Shown here in pieces: positions 26,764 to 35,887 of a stretch of DNA of 57,221 bases; the stretch's first letter is position 1, and each line of letters starts with the position of its first letter. The notes beneath the pieces were generated by a model. That model worked only from the letters and a program-made list of their open reading frames with translations. It was not told where the DNA came from and searched no databases. Made by a program: the position numbers and the translations under genes. Source of the stretch: Flavobacterium quisquiliarum. GTDB lineage: Bacteria; Bacteroidota; Bacteroidia; Flavobacteriales; Flavobacteriaceae. The stretch is taken from NCBI RefSeq assembly GCF_019308285.1, contig NZ_WWEM01000033.1, positions 333,694 through 390,914 of the forward strand. The letters run 5' to 3'.

Positions 26764-26895
26764 AGCCCAGATAGCAGTGGAAAGCTTTTTGAAATGGCAA
26801 CTATTTTTTGTTGGTAAAAAAAAGCGACCAACGGAAGCTCTTTTTTTATCTTACAAAAAAAGGCAGCCGTAAAAAAACTTGTAACGAATAGCTGG
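26764..26895 (+). repeat. Dispersed hairpin element, copy 3
   Basis: The left end AGCCCAGATAGCAGTGGAAA and right end TTGTAACGAATAGCTGG match the ends of the copy at 18569-18639, but the interior is longer (about 90 nt) and different, with A and T runs and a small GTTGG/CCAAC hairpin. It fills most of the 315-nt gene-free gap between clpP and tig (26674-26988). The rest of that gap holds the clpP promoter candidate and the tig terminator. Confidence 0.78.
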
Positions 26896-26936
26896 ATTAG
26901 CTTCTGAAAAGTAATCAAAAATTAATTAAAACAAAA

Positions 26937-26964
26937 GAGCGTCAGGAAAAAAATCCTGACGCTC
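26937..26964 (-). terminator. Terminator after tig
   Basis: GAGCGTCAGGA and TCCTGACGCTC form a perfect 11-bp GC-rich stem with a 6-nt loop. On the minus strand TTTTGTTTT follows. It is 25 nt after the tig stop and means clpP is not simply read through from tig. Confidence 0.92.
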
Positions 26965-26988
26965 CAATATATATAGTTTCTCTAGAAA

Positions 26989-28311
26989 TTATTCTCCGTA
27001 AGACGCAGCAATAAATTCTTCGTAAGTAACCTCTTTAGTCGTTGGATTTGCTTTTTCTTTGAATAAATCTAACAATTTAGCTGCTACAACCTGCTCAGAA
27101 AGTCTTTTCACTTCTTCCTGGTTAGATAAAACTCTAGCCACGATTCCTTCTACTTCTTCGTCAGTTGGGTTTGTTTGACCAAATTGAGCCATTTGCTGTC
27201 TGATCGCACCTGAAGTAAATGATTTCAAATCTTCAAATGTAATTTGAATGTTACTTTGAGCCATTGCTTTTCCTTCGATCAATTGGAAACGTAACCCTTT
27301 TTCAGATCTTGCGTATTCCACTTCAGCTTCTTCAGCAGAAAGTTTTTTCTCTCCAACAGTTTGCAACCATTTTTTAAGGAATTCTGCTGGTAAATCGAAT
27401 TTTGTGTTTTCGATCAAGAAATCTTGAACGTCTAATAATAATTTTTGGTCAGCTTGCTGAGCGAATTGTGCTTCAGCATCTTCTTTAATTTTAGCTTTTA
27501 AATCTTCTAAAGAAGCTACTTTTCCTTCACCAAAAAGTTTGTCGAATAACTCTTGGTTTAATTCAGCTGGCTCAGAACCGTTGATTGCTTCGATAGTAAA
27601 GTTTACTTCAACATCTAAACCGTGAACACCTTCGTGACCTACTTTTAGGTAATCCATTAATTGGTGATCGTCTTCGAATAAACCTTTTGTGCTTACTGTA
27701 ACAACATCTCCAACTTTTTTACCTGTGAATTGTTTTTGAGCTTTTTTACTGAATGCATCTACAGCAATTGTAGTTGTATTATTGATTCCGTTTGCTTCGC
27801 TAGAGAAAGTTCCAGTTAAGTCAGATTTTGCATCAGATACTTCCTGAGGAACTGCTTTTCCAAATTGTTTTTGGATACGCTCCACTTGTCCGTCGATTAA
27901 TTTATCGTCAGCAGTAACGATATATTTTACGATATTATTTTTAGCTTCAAGATCAATTTCGAAGTTTGGCACTAAACCAATTTCGTATTCAAAAGTAAGT
28001 TCTTCAGCATCCCAGTTAAAATCTTCGTTTACTTTAGCAAGAGGAGTTCCTAAAAGATTTAATCTTTCAGATTGAATATAACGCTCTAAAGCCAAATCAA
28101 CTACTTTTTTGATCTCTTCTTGCTTAATAGCTTTTCCGTATTGTTTTTCAACAAGATCTTTAGGCACAGCGCCTTTTCTAAATCCTTTTACTTGTGCTAA
28201 AGGCATTTTTTCGTTAATTCTTTTTGCTACTTGACCTTTATAATCCATGTGAACAACGTTCATCACAATTGTCTCGTTAACAGCGTCTATTGCTACTCTT
28301 TTAATATCCAT
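26989..28311 (-). CDS. tig: Trigger factor, ribosome-bound chaperone
   Basis: A 440-residue trigger factor that shields nascent chains at the ribosome exit. The N-terminal ribosome-binding domain contains a modified signature around 'LAQVKGFRKGAVPKDLVEKQYG' (E. coli has GFRxGKxP). A FKBP-like PPIase domain follows at about 150-250, and a long helical C-domain has 'FDLPAEFLKKWLQ' and 'IRQQMAQFG'. The PPIase active-site residues look divergent, which is usual in Bacteroidetes. The gene has its own promoter with an inverted repeat and its own terminator. Confidence 0.95.
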   Translation of the reverse strand: MDIKRVAIDAVNETIVMNVVHMDYKGQVAKRINEKMPLAQVKGFRKGAVPKDLVEKQYGKAIKQEEIKKVVDLALERYIQSERLNLLGTPLAKVNEDFNWDAEELTFEYEIGLVPNFEIDLEAKNNIVKYIVTADDKLIDGQVERIQKQFGKAVPQEVSDAKSDLTGTFSSEANGINNTTTIAVDAFSKKAQKQFTGKKVGDVVTVSTKGLFEDDHQLMDYLKVGHEGVHGLDVEVNFTIEAINGSEPAELNQELFDKLFGEGKVASLEDLKAKIKEDAEAQFAQQADQKLLLDVQDFLIENTKFDLPAEFLKKWLQTVGEKKLSAEEAEVEYARSEKGLRFQLIEGKAMAQSNIQITFEDLKSFTSGAIRQQMAQFGQTNPTDEEVEGIVARVLSNQEEVKRLSEQVVAAKLLDLFKEKANPTTKEVTYEEFIAASYGE

Positions 28312-28339
28312 CTTCTTCTTTAATTTACATAATAAAATT

Positions 28340-28376
28340 GGGTTGCAAAATTATAAAATTTTTGCAACCCAACCAA
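28340..28376 (-). promoter_or_regulatory. tig promoter with overlapping 11-bp inverted repeat
   Basis: On the minus strand TTG (28376-28374), 20 nt, then TAATTTTG (28353-28346) fits the Bacteroidetes promoter. GGGTTGCAAAA (28340-28350) and TTTTGCAACCC (28360-28370) form a perfect 11-bp inverted repeat with a 9-nt centre that covers the -7 box. It could be an operator or, if transcribed, a leader hairpin. Confidence 0.6.
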
Positions 28377-28425
28377 GTTTTTAATCTATTGTATTTGAAG
28401 CAGTTTTAATCTGCTGTATTTGTTA

Positions 28426-28770
28426 TTATTTATCGTCTCCCAGTATTTTATAAGTAATAGATTGAAGAAGAGACAAAATAATACTGAAAATTAATGCTGT
28501 CCAGAACGAATCGACCACAAAACCGCCCACAATCTTAGTAGACAACAAAATAATTACCGCATTGATGACCAGCAAAAATAAACCCAGTGTAACAACTGTT
28601 ACTGGCAGTGTTAAAACAACCAAAATTGGTTTTATAAAAACATTCAGCAATCCTAAAACTACTGCAACAATTACAGCTGTACCGAAACTCGCCACATGCA
28701 CTCCGGTCAAAATGTTAGACAACAACAAAACAAGGGCAGCAGTAACAAGGAGTCTAAGTAATAATTTCAT
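28426..28770 (-). CDS. Small 4-TM protein, phage-holin family 4 type
   Basis: A 114-residue membrane protein of the family named for mycobacterial phage holin superfamily IV, found in many bacteria without phage. Four hydrophobic helices are visible (about 2-22, 28-50, 54-76, 88-108), with the family-typical 'NVFIKPILVVLTLPVTVVTLGLFLLVINAVIILL'. There is no sign of a prophage around it. The function is unknown. Confidence 0.85.
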   Translation of the reverse strand: MKLLLRLLVTAALVLLLSNILTGVHVASFGTAVIVAVVLGLLNVFIKPILVVLTLPVTVVTLGLFLLVINAVIILLSTKIVGGFVVDSFWTALIFSIILSLLQSITYKILGDDK

Positions 28771-28824
28771 AATTATTCAGGTTTTAAATTTATTTAAAAG
28801 TACTAAAAATTTTATCAAATTCGG

Positions 28825-29589
28825 TTATTCTTTTAAAAACTCGGTTGTCAATTCAAAGAACATTTTTGGATTTTCAGCATGTAACCAATGTCCAGCGTTT
28901 GGAATGGTTTCTAATTTTAAATTTGGAAAATGTTGACGAATTCCATCTAAATCGGAATCCTGAATATAACCTGAATTTCCTCCTCGAATAAATAAAGTCG
29001 GATTATTAAAAATCAAATCATCAGGAAGAGGTTTTCCAATCGCATCCAAATTATTATTGAAGGCATTTAAATAAAATCGGAAAGCCAATTGTCCAGGTTC
29101 TTTCCAATAAAGGTTTTTTAATAAAAACTGACGTGTCCCAAAATCCGGAACATATTGCGACAATATTTCTTCAACATCATTTCGGCTTGGTTTTACCGAA
29201 AAGTCGACAGCATTTAATCCTGCTAAAATTTCCTGATGGTGCTGTTTGTAAAATCTTGGCCCAATATCGGCCACAATTAATTTATCTACTATTTCTGGAT
29301 GTGTTGTTGCAAAAAGCATGGCTACTTTTCCTCCCATGGAATGACCAAGAATATCAATTCTATTTAAATTATTTGCTTGACAGTATTCGTAAACATCCTG
29401 AACCATGGCTTCGTAACTCCATTCGTCTGAATGGAAACTGCGTCCGTGATTTCTTAAATCTAAAATATGAACCTGAAATCCAGCCTCCACATATTGACCA
29501 GCTAAAGTTTTCCAATTATCCGACATTCCAAGAAATCCGTGCATGATGACAAAAGGTTTTCCTTCGCCTTCTATTTTTGAGTATAACAT
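28825..29589 (-). CDS. Alpha/beta-fold hydrolase, YbfF-like esterase
   Basis: A 254-residue cytoplasmic hydrolase. The oxyanion HGFLG (17-21), DLRNHGRS (about 44-51), nucleophile elbow GHSMGG (Ser84) and terminal His in NAGHWLHAENP (about 229-239) form the usual site. The layout matches the E. coli YbfF acyl-CoA esterase group. The substrate is not readable from sequence. It is 54 nt upstream of the 4-TM gene on the same strand and may share its transcript. Confidence 0.88.
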   Translation of the reverse strand: MLYSKIEGEGKPFVIMHGFLGMSDNWKTLAGQYVEAGFQVHILDLRNHGRSFHSDEWSYEAMVQDVYEYCQANNLNRIDILGHSMGGKVAMLFATTHPEIVDKLIVADIGPRFYKQHHQEILAGLNAVDFSVKPSRNDVEEILSQYVPDFGTRQFLLKNLYWKEPGQLAFRFYLNAFNNNLDAIGKPLPDDLIFNNPTLFIRGGNSGYIQDSDLDGIRQHFPNLKLETIPNAGHWLHAENPKMFFELTTEFLKE

Positions 29590-29794
29590 TAAATTTTCCT
29601 TTTTAAATTCTACTACAAATGTAAAAAACTTATCTATTAATCTGTAACAGAATGTATTCTCCGTACATTTTGATTAAAAAAAATTAATAAAAAAAAGTTT
29701 ACAATAGTACGGTTTCCCGTAATGCTTTTAGAATTAAAGAAATTACCTTCGCACCGGAAATTTAACCGACTAATTTAATTAAATACCACAAATC

Positions 29795-31135
29795 ATGATT
29801 AAAAAATTCATTTTGTTATCATTGGTTGCTTCTCAACTTATGATTTCATGTTCTAGTGATGACAGCAACGACAAACCTGAAACAGAACAAACAGTTGAAG
29901 AGCAAATTGCTGAATTACTAAAAAAGCCTTACTCAAGTCTTACTCCTGCACAGCAAAAAACAAAATTGGAAGCTGAAGCTAACGACATGCTTACGCAATT
30001 AGACAAAACAAAAAGTTCAAGCGCTATTGAGGCATTAGAAAATTTATCAAGATTATTGGACATTAACCACATTGATATTTTCAATGGAAAAAACAGTAAT
30101 CAAGTAGAAGACATTTTAAACATTTCTGGAGTATATGGAGTATATACTTGGAATAATACAAATAAAGTTTGGGTTAAAACTGCTTCTACTACAGAATTAA
30201 AATTTGTTTTCCCTGCAAAAGAATCTCAGACAGCAAATAATGCTGTGTTTACTTCAAAAGCAGTTTCTTCAGATGTAAAAGTTGATTTTTTTGATGGTTA
30301 CAATGGAAATGCTTCTGTATATGATACTATTTTCCTTCCATCTTCTTCAGATGCAACTTTAACTATCGACAATACACAGTCTGCAACCTTTACGCAAACT
30401 GCAAAATACTCTTCAAAAAATCAATCACCGGACGAGTTTGCTTATAAAATGACGTTGAACGATGGATATACTTGGGAAATGAGTGGTAAAAAAGGTACTG
30501 AGAACACATCAAAAGCAGTACTTACTTATAACGGAAAAAATCTAATTGATTTTAGCGCTGGAAGTAATGCTGAAATCGATAAATTAATAGATAATGATGA
30601 GCTTGTTCAATACAGAGGAAAAGCAAACGGTTTATTTAAATTAATGGACAATTTTGTTATTGTTGCTGACATGGATCTGGCTACTGAAGCTGCTGACAAA
30701 GAAGCCTTGTACAAAGCCAACATCCGTCCTAAATCTCCTGATTATAGCGACCCTAAAGCAGACTTTAAAGCTTATTACACGGCTTCAAACGCATACGAGA
30801 AAAAAATCTCAGAAGGAAACGCTGCTAACTTTAACAAAAACATGAAGTTAATTTTAGTTTCTAAAAAAGATGGAACTAAAATTGCTGACATTGTTCAACA
30901 TTCAGAAAAAGACGGTGAGTATACATTTAATTTACCCGTTTGGAATGCACAATCTAGCTATTGGAACTTTTGGAATCCTAATGGTGAAACCTTTACACAA
31001 CCATATCTTTATGACGCTTATTACTTAAAATTCAACGACAATACTGAAGTAGAAATGAGCGTTTATTTCTCTGAAGGATTTGAGAAATTTGAAGCTAAAT
31101 TTGAAGATTTTATTGCTGCTTTCGAAAAGAAATAA
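29795..31135 (+). CDS. Hypothetical lipoprotein
   Basis: A 446-residue protein with a signal peptide and lipobox (MISC, Cys19) followed by SSDDSNDKPE; acidic residues after the Cys favour surface export in Bacteroidetes (the LES-type signal). A helical stretch (25-110) is followed by beta-rich sequence with 'GVYGVYTWNNTNKVWVKT' and 'TLNDGYTWEMSGKKG'. The protein is Lys/Asp/Ser-rich with no recognised domain. It is monocistronic, with a terminator whose hairpin touches the stop of the opposing gene. Confidence 0.75.
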   Translation: MIKKFILLSLVASQLMISCSSDDSNDKPETEQTVEEQIAELLKKPYSSLTPAQQKTKLEAEANDMLTQLDKTKSSSAIEALENLSRLLDINHIDIFNGKNSNQVEDILNISGVYGVYTWNNTNKVWVKTASTTELKFVFPAKESQTANNAVFTSKAVSSDVKVDFFDGYNGNASVYDTIFLPSSSDATLTIDNTQSATFTQTAKYSSKNQSPDEFAYKMTLNDGYTWEMSGKKGTENTSKAVLTYNGKNLIDFSAGSNAEIDKLIDNDELVQYRGKANGLFKLMDNFVIVADMDLATEAADKEALYKANIRPKSPDYSDPKADFKAYYTASNAYEKKISEGNAANFNKNMKLILVSKKDGTKIADIVQHSEKDGEYTFNLPVWNAQSSYWNFWNPNGETFTQPYLYDAYYLKFNDNTEVEMSVYFSEGFEKFEAKFEDFIAAFEKK

Positions 31136-31155
31136 CAGCTTTTAAACTATAGCTT

Positions 31156-31195
31156 AAAGCCGATTTGATATATTTCAAATCGGCTTTATTTTTTT
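31156..31195 (+). terminator. Terminator of the hypothetical lipoprotein gene
   Basis: AAAGCCGATTTGA and TCAAATCGGCTTT form a perfect 13-bp stem, then ATTTTTTT. The right arm and T run overlap the last codons of the opposing DUF4249 gene. Confidence 0.88.
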
Positions 31196-32040
31196 GGAGG
31201 CGTTCTGACAATTATTGTACTTTGTCCATATCCTGCCCAAATGCCAATTCCTCCTTTTATATTGGATTTTAAACTGGTGTTGGATGGATAAATCGGATTT
31301 TTGCTGTTTACAATTTCGTTCTGCCAACTGTTCCAGAAATCTAATACTTCTTTAGTTTGGGTTCTCAATTTGACATAAATCAAATCTCCATCAGCGAAAT
31401 AAGGCGTAAACTTTGTTTTTGGAAACAATAAAACACCTCTGTTTATCTGCACAGAAACCGAAGGACTTTCGAAATTTTTATCATCTAAATTACCATAAAA
31501 AGAAGGAACAAAAATCGGTTCTTCACCATCAATCTTTGTAGCTATTTGATAATAGTTTTTTTCATTTACAGGATCGTCGAATTTCACAAAAACATAACCC
31601 GTTGTATCGGTTGCATTCTTCTTTACATATTCGGCACTTTTTAAAGGCACTGATTTCGGAATCAAAGTTACCGCTTCGATAACGCGATCGAGATATTCAA
31701 TTTTAATAGAATATTGTTTACCTGCTTCGCCCATTAGTGTCGATCCAAAATACACAAAAGGCGGAATTCTATTTTTATCATTTTTTACTCTTAGAACTTC
31801 TGAATTTACACCATCTGAAACTGTAATTTTCGCAGATCTGATTACATGATTTAAAACATTTGTAGAATCAATAACATTTGTAACCGGAATACTGCTCGAC
31901 AATAAAACATTTGCAAAATCACCTTCTTCAATCCAGCCTTCGACCACTATTTTAGACTCTAGTTTTTTTTGCTCGCTAAAATTATCATTAGAACAGCTCA
32001 TTATCGTTAAACCGAAAAGAAACAATAGATACTTTTTCAT
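31186..32040 (-). CDS. DUF4249 lipoprotein
   Basis: A 284-residue DUF4249 family protein, common in Bacteroidetes next to TonB-dependent receptors. Lipobox TIMSC (Cys16) is followed by SNDNFSEQKK. Family features are the early 'KIVVEGWIEEGDFANVLLSSSIPVT' strand, 'AKITVSDGVNSEVL', 'GKQYSIKIEYLDRVIEAVTLIPKSVPL', and 'WAGYGQS' near the end. It is 5 nt downstream of the receptor gene, so they form an operon; it probably acts as the outer-membrane partner lipoprotein of the receptor. The substrate is unknown. Confidence 0.87.
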   Translation of the reverse strand: MKKYLLFLFGLTIMSCSNDNFSEQKKLESKIVVEGWIEEGDFANVLLSSSIPVTNVIDSTNVLNHVIRSAKITVSDGVNSEVLRVKNDKNRIPPFVYFGSTLMGEAGKQYSIKIEYLDRVIEAVTLIPKSVPLKSAEYVKKNATDTTGYVFVKFDDPVNEKNYYQIATKIDGEEPIFVPSFYGNLDDKNFESPSVSVQINRGVLLFPKTKFTPYFADGDLIYVKLRTQTKEVLDFWNSWQNEIVNSKNPIYPSNTSLKSNIKGGIGIWAGYGQSTIIVRTPPKK

Positions 32041-32045
32041 ATTCC

Positions 32046-34316
32046 TTAAAATTTAAATTTCCAACTTACAGAAGGAAGAATTCTGTACAATACTTTCTCT
32101 TCTTGTTTTACGACAACTTTGTCCTTGTTTTCATTTACTTCTACATCTAAAACCACATAAATAGGATTTGAGATGTTAAATGTATTGTAGATCGAAAAAT
32201 TTAATGCACTTTCTTTCTTCGAAGTTTTCACGAAATAGTAATTTGCAGAAAGATCTGTTCTAATATAATTTGGCATCTGTGCATTATTATATCCTGAATA
32301 TTCTTTTACCGGATTGTTATTGATGAAATACCAAGAAGTCGGCATTGTGAATCGATTTCCAGAACCAAATATTTGAGTTATACCAAAATTCCATTTTGCA
32401 TTTAAATCGTACATTCCAACTACAGAAAGATTATGTCTTCTGTCATATTTTGCGAAATACGTTTTCCCGTTGTTGAGTTCATCAAAATTGCGATCAGACC
32501 AGCTTAAAGTATAACTCAGCCAGCCGCTAAATTTTCCGCTGCTCTTTTTCAGCATCACTTCAAATCCGTAAGCTTTTCCTTTTCCAACATATAAATCATT
32601 TTTAAGCGTTGTGATTTCATTAAACTGTGTTATTCCATACGGATATTCAAGCAGATTTTTCATCGAACGATAAAACCCTCCAAAAGAAGATGAGAAATTT
32701 CTAGTAATATTTTGGTTTGAACCTATAGAAAATTCATTAGAAGATTGCGGTTTTATTCCGTCAGAACTGGCAATCCAAAAATCAGTCGGAATACCAACGC
32801 TTGAAGTCGTGATTAAACTTAAATACTGATATTGCTTGTTGTAAGAAGCATAAAACGAATAATTCTCATTTGCATAATAATTCAAAACCATGCGAGGCTG
32901 AAAATGCAAATAAGAATTCGATCCCGAAGTATAATAATTCATTCTAAGCCCCAAATCAGCCGTAACTTTTTCAAATAATTTAGGATTGGCACTCACAAAA
33001 ACTGCTGCTTCATTTGCAGAAATTGTTCTTTGCGAATAATTATCGACTGTAGTCAGATTTTCTACATTGACTTTTTGAGGCTGTAAATCATGATAAACGT
33101 ATTGTAATCCAGACTCAAAGGGAATGTTTTTAATCGAAAATTTGACAGCATTTGTAAAACCAAAATCTTTCACATACGAAGAAACTCCAAATTCAATTGT
33201 TGCCTGCTCCATATTTAATTCATTTGAATATTGACTAAAGTAAAAAGAATTCGACATACTTATTTTAGGAGAAAAGATAGTATTTAAAGATGGAGAAACA
33301 GTAAAATTGCTCCACTTTAAATTGGTTTTCAATGCCAGATTCCTATCATTTATTTTGAGTTCGTCTCCACTTACAAAGGCATTTAATGAAAATAAATTTT
33401 TCTTAGAAATCTGAGATAAAAAAGTAAAATTTGCATCAGAAAAACCATATTTCATATTTTGGACGTCGTTGTTCGAACCTGATTTTAATAACGGCCCCAT
33501 AACTTCATCAATATATGTTTTTCTTCCAGAAACATATAATCCCGTTTTATCTGTAAGCGGAACCGACAAAGTTAACTGTGAAGCCAAAATACCCGCATTC
33601 CCCTGAATAGAAAATTCCGACGGTACTTTTTTATTTGTATTTAAAAGTGTAGTAGAACTTAAACGTCCACCGTATTTTGGGTTCGAACTTGATTTATCAA
33701 ATTCAACATCTTTAATATGGTCTGTATTGTAAAAAGGGAAGATTCCTAACAAATGAGACATTCCATAAATGGGCGCTTCATTATACAGAATTGCATTATG
33801 TCCAGGATCGCCTCCACGAACATACAAATACCCATTTGCATCTCCTGAATTTTGAACTCCCGGCATCAATTGTAGTAATTTGATAACATCTGTAGTTCCT
33901 AAAACTGTTGGTACAGCATTTAATTCTTTCAAATTAAGAGAAAGCTTTCCTGCAGATAAAGTTTTGATCCCGCTTTTCTTGTCATTTGAAACAATTACTT
34001 CCTTTAACTGTGCAGCATCTTTTTCCAAAACAATGGAAATTACGGTGTCTTTTATGACATTACAGTAAATTGTTTTTGGTAAAAAATCTAAATGATTAAC
34101 TCTGATCATCAAATTTCCCGAAGAAATAATCTCCGAGAAGCTTCCTAAGCTATCAGCAACTGCATAAAACTGTTTTTTATTAATCTCAAAAGAGATATTT
34201 GCTCCAGCGAGCTTTTGGTTATCAGAAGATATTATCGTTCCTGTTATCCTTACATCTGACTGGGCAAAAATGTTAGAAAAACAGAATAAAAAAAAGAGAA
34301 TAGCAGATTTCGACAC
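32046..34316 (-). CDS. TonB-dependent receptor with carboxypeptidase-like N-domain
   Basis: A 756-residue outer-membrane transporter. A signal peptide ends in IFAQ (about 18). A CarboxypepD_reg-like domain (VRITGTIISSDNQKLAGANISF..) covers about 20-100. A plug domain follows ('LQLMPGVQNSGDANGYLYVRGGDPGHNAILYNEAPIYG', about 145-185), then a 22-strand-type barrel ending in aromatic SVSWKFKF. No STN domain is seen, so it is unlikely to signal to an anti-sigma factor. With the DUF4249 gene it forms a small import unit of unknown substrate; no sigma/anti-sigma pair is adjacent. Confidence 0.92.
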   Translation of the reverse strand: MSKSAILFFLFCFSNIFAQSDVRITGTIISSDNQKLAGANISFEINKKQFYAVADSLGSFSEIISSGNLMIRVNHLDFLPKTIYCNVIKDTVISIVLEKDAAQLKEVIVSNDKKSGIKTLSAGKLSLNLKELNAVPTVLGTTDVIKLLQLMPGVQNSGDANGYLYVRGGDPGHNAILYNEAPIYGMSHLLGIFPFYNTDHIKDVEFDKSSSNPKYGGRLSSTTLLNTNKKVPSEFSIQGNAGILASQLTLSVPLTDKTGLYVSGRKTYIDEVMGPLLKSGSNNDVQNMKYGFSDANFTFLSQISKKNLFSLNAFVSGDELKINDRNLALKTNLKWSNFTVSPSLNTIFSPKISMSNSFYFSQYSNELNMEQATIEFGVSSYVKDFGFTNAVKFSIKNIPFESGLQYVYHDLQPQKVNVENLTTVDNYSQRTISANEAAVFVSANPKLFEKVTADLGLRMNYYTSGSNSYLHFQPRMVLNYYANENYSFYASYNKQYQYLSLITTSSVGIPTDFWIASSDGIKPQSSNEFSIGSNQNITRNFSSSFGGFYRSMKNLLEYPYGITQFNEITTLKNDLYVGKGKAYGFEVMLKKSSGKFSGWLSYTLSWSDRNFDELNNGKTYFAKYDRRHNLSVVGMYDLNAKWNFGITQIFGSGNRFTMPTSWYFINNNPVKEYSGYNNAQMPNYIRTDLSANYYFVKTSKKESALNFSIYNTFNISNPIYVVLDVEVNENKDKVVVKQEEKVLYRILPSVSWKFKF

Positions 34317-34345
34317 TTAAATTTTAATAAGAAAAGTGCGAAAAT

Positions 34346-34384
34346 AAACAATTATAACCCAATTACATCAGGTTATAATTGTTT
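34346..34384 (-). terminator. Terminator after pdxJ
   Basis: AAACAATTATAACC and GGTTATAATTGTTT form a perfect 14-bp stem with an 11-nt loop, then ATTTT on the minus strand. It begins 11 nt after the pdxJ stop. Confidence 0.75.
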
Positions 34385-34395
34385 TAATTTTATTC

Positions 34396-35109
34396 TTATT
34401 TCAATTTATTCAAATACATATTTACCACATTATCCAATCCAAGATAAAGTGCTTCTGAAATCAAGGCGTGTCCAATTGAAACTTCCAATAATCCAGGAAT
34501 ATTTTGTTTGAAAAATTGAATATTCTCTAAGCTCAAATCATGTCCAGCATTGATTCCTAAACCTAATTCGTTTGCTAATACGGCTGCTTTTATATAAGGA
34601 TCTATTCCGTTTTTGTTTCCCAAATCATATTGGTGTGCAAAAGCTTCTGTGTACAATTCAATTCTGTCTGTTCCTGTTTTTTTTGCACCTTCGATCATTT
34701 CTAAAACTGGATCAACAAAAATGGAAGTTCTGATTCCGTTTCTTTGGAACTCCTGAATCACTTCTGCCAAATATTCCTGATTTTTAATAGTGTCCCAGCC
34801 AGCTGAAGACGTAATTGCCCCAATTGCATCTGGAACCAATGTGACCTGATCTGGCTTGCATTCTAAAACCAAATCAATAAAATTATGCTGCGGATTTCCT
34901 TCAATATTATATTCTGTTGTAATAATTGCTTTCAAATCTCGTGCATCCTGATAGCGGATATGGCGCTCATCTGGACGCGGATGAATTGTAATTCCCTGTC
35001 CTCCAAAACGCTGAATATCTACAGCAACTTTTAATAAATCCGGAACATTTCCGCCTCTTGCATTTCGAAGCGTTGCAATTTTATTGATATTTACACTTAA
35101 CTTTGTCAT
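34396..35109 (-). CDS. pdxJ: Pyridoxine 5'-phosphate synthase PdxJ
   Basis: The 237-residue TIM-barrel enzyme joins 3-amino-2-oxopropyl phosphate and deoxyxylulose 5-phosphate into pyridoxine 5'-phosphate. Visible are SVNINKIATLRNARGG (about 4-19), GITIHPRPDERHIRYQD (about 38-54), 'LVPDAIGAITSSAGWD', 'SIFVDP', and the C-terminal 'LGINAGHDLSLENI' and 'EVSIGHALISEAL'. The length and motifs are normal. It is divergent from the CBS gene across a 115-nt gap that contains -7-like boxes on both strands (TATATTTG at 35138-35145 on plus; TATTTTTG at 35159-35152 on minus). Confidence 0.96.
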   Translation of the reverse strand: MTKLSVNINKIATLRNARGGNVPDLLKVAVDIQRFGGQGITIHPRPDERHIRYQDARDLKAIITTEYNIEGNPQHNFIDLVLECKPDQVTLVPDAIGAITSSAGWDTIKNQEYLAEVIQEFQRNGIRTSIFVDPVLEMIEGAKKTGTDRIELYTEAFAHQYDLGNKNGIDPYIKAAVLANELGLGINAGHDLSLENIQFFKQNIPGLLEVSIGHALISEALYLGLDNVVNMYLNKLK

Positions 35110-35224
35110 ATAAATAGATAATTAATTCTAGTAACACTATATTTGTTACGACAAAAATACAAAGTAAAACGCAGCAGTTTTCGGTATTTTTTGATTATTT
35201 TGCATCAAATATCTTCAATGATTT

Positions 35225-35884
35225 ATGACAGAAATTACAAACTATATCACCAACGATTTCAGAGCAATTGATAGTCAGGAAACGATAGCATCGATTCAGG
35301 ACTTTTTTATTGATGTAAATTTTTCTCATTTTCCAATTCTAGAAGATGGGGTTTTTATCGGAAGTATTTCTTCTGAAGACGTAGAAACATTTGATACCGA
35401 TAAAAAAGCGATTGATTACAAATATACTTTAGAACGTTTTTTTGCCAGAAAGTCGATGATTTGGCTGGATGTTCTAGAAGTTTTCGCTAAAAACCACACC
35501 AATATACTTCCAATTCTTGACGAAAATAACGCTTACATTGGCTATTACGAAATGGAAGACATCATGAAATTCTTTCAGGAAACACCATTTTTAAAAGAAC
35601 CAGGAGGCATTATTATTGTTCAAAAAGGGCTTTTAGATTATTCTATGAGCGAGGTAACTCAGATTGTAGAAAGCAATAATGGCAAAGTCTTAGGATGTTT
35701 TGTATCTGATGGCGACTTAGAAAACGTTCAAATTACTATTAAAATAGGTTTAGGAGCCATCAATGAAATTATTCAGACTTATAGAAGATACGGTTACGAG
35801 ATTATTTCAGAACATCAAGAAGATACCTATATTAACAGCCTAAAAGAACGCTCCGATTATTTAGACAAATATCTCAACATATAA
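35225..35884 (+). CDS. CBS-domain protein
   Basis: A 219-residue protein with a tandem CBS pair at about 1-125 ('ISSEDVETFDTDKK', 'NHTNILPILDENNAYIGYYEMEDIM') and a C-terminal ACT-like beta-alpha domain at about 135-215 (IIIVQKGLLDYSMSEVTQIVESNNGKVLGCFVSDGD..). CBS pairs bind adenosine nucleotides and often act as energy sensors. The gene is first in the CBS-nadK arrangement conserved in flavobacteria; a nucleotide-sensing link to NAD(P) supply is only inference. nadK starts 99 nt downstream after a palindromic repeat region. Confidence 0.85.
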   Translation: MTEITNYITNDFRAIDSQETIASIQDFFIDVNFSHFPILEDGVFIGSISSEDVETFDTDKKAIDYKYTLERFFARKSMIWLDVLEVFAKNHTNILPILDENNAYIGYYEMEDIMKFFQETPFLKEPGGIIIVQKGLLDYSMSEVTQIVESNNGKVLGCFVSDGDLENVQITIKIGLGAINEIIQTYRRYGYEIISEHQEDTYINSLKERSDYLDKYLNI

Positions 35885-35887
35885 GTT

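Noticed and set aside
26736..26918. 60-codon minus-strand frame between clpP and tig
   Set aside because: It covers the dispersed repeat element; the composition is that of A/T runs, not of a protein.
28426..28770. 'Holin' as a sign of a prophage
   Set aside because: No other phage genes are near; this family is common in chromosomes without phage.
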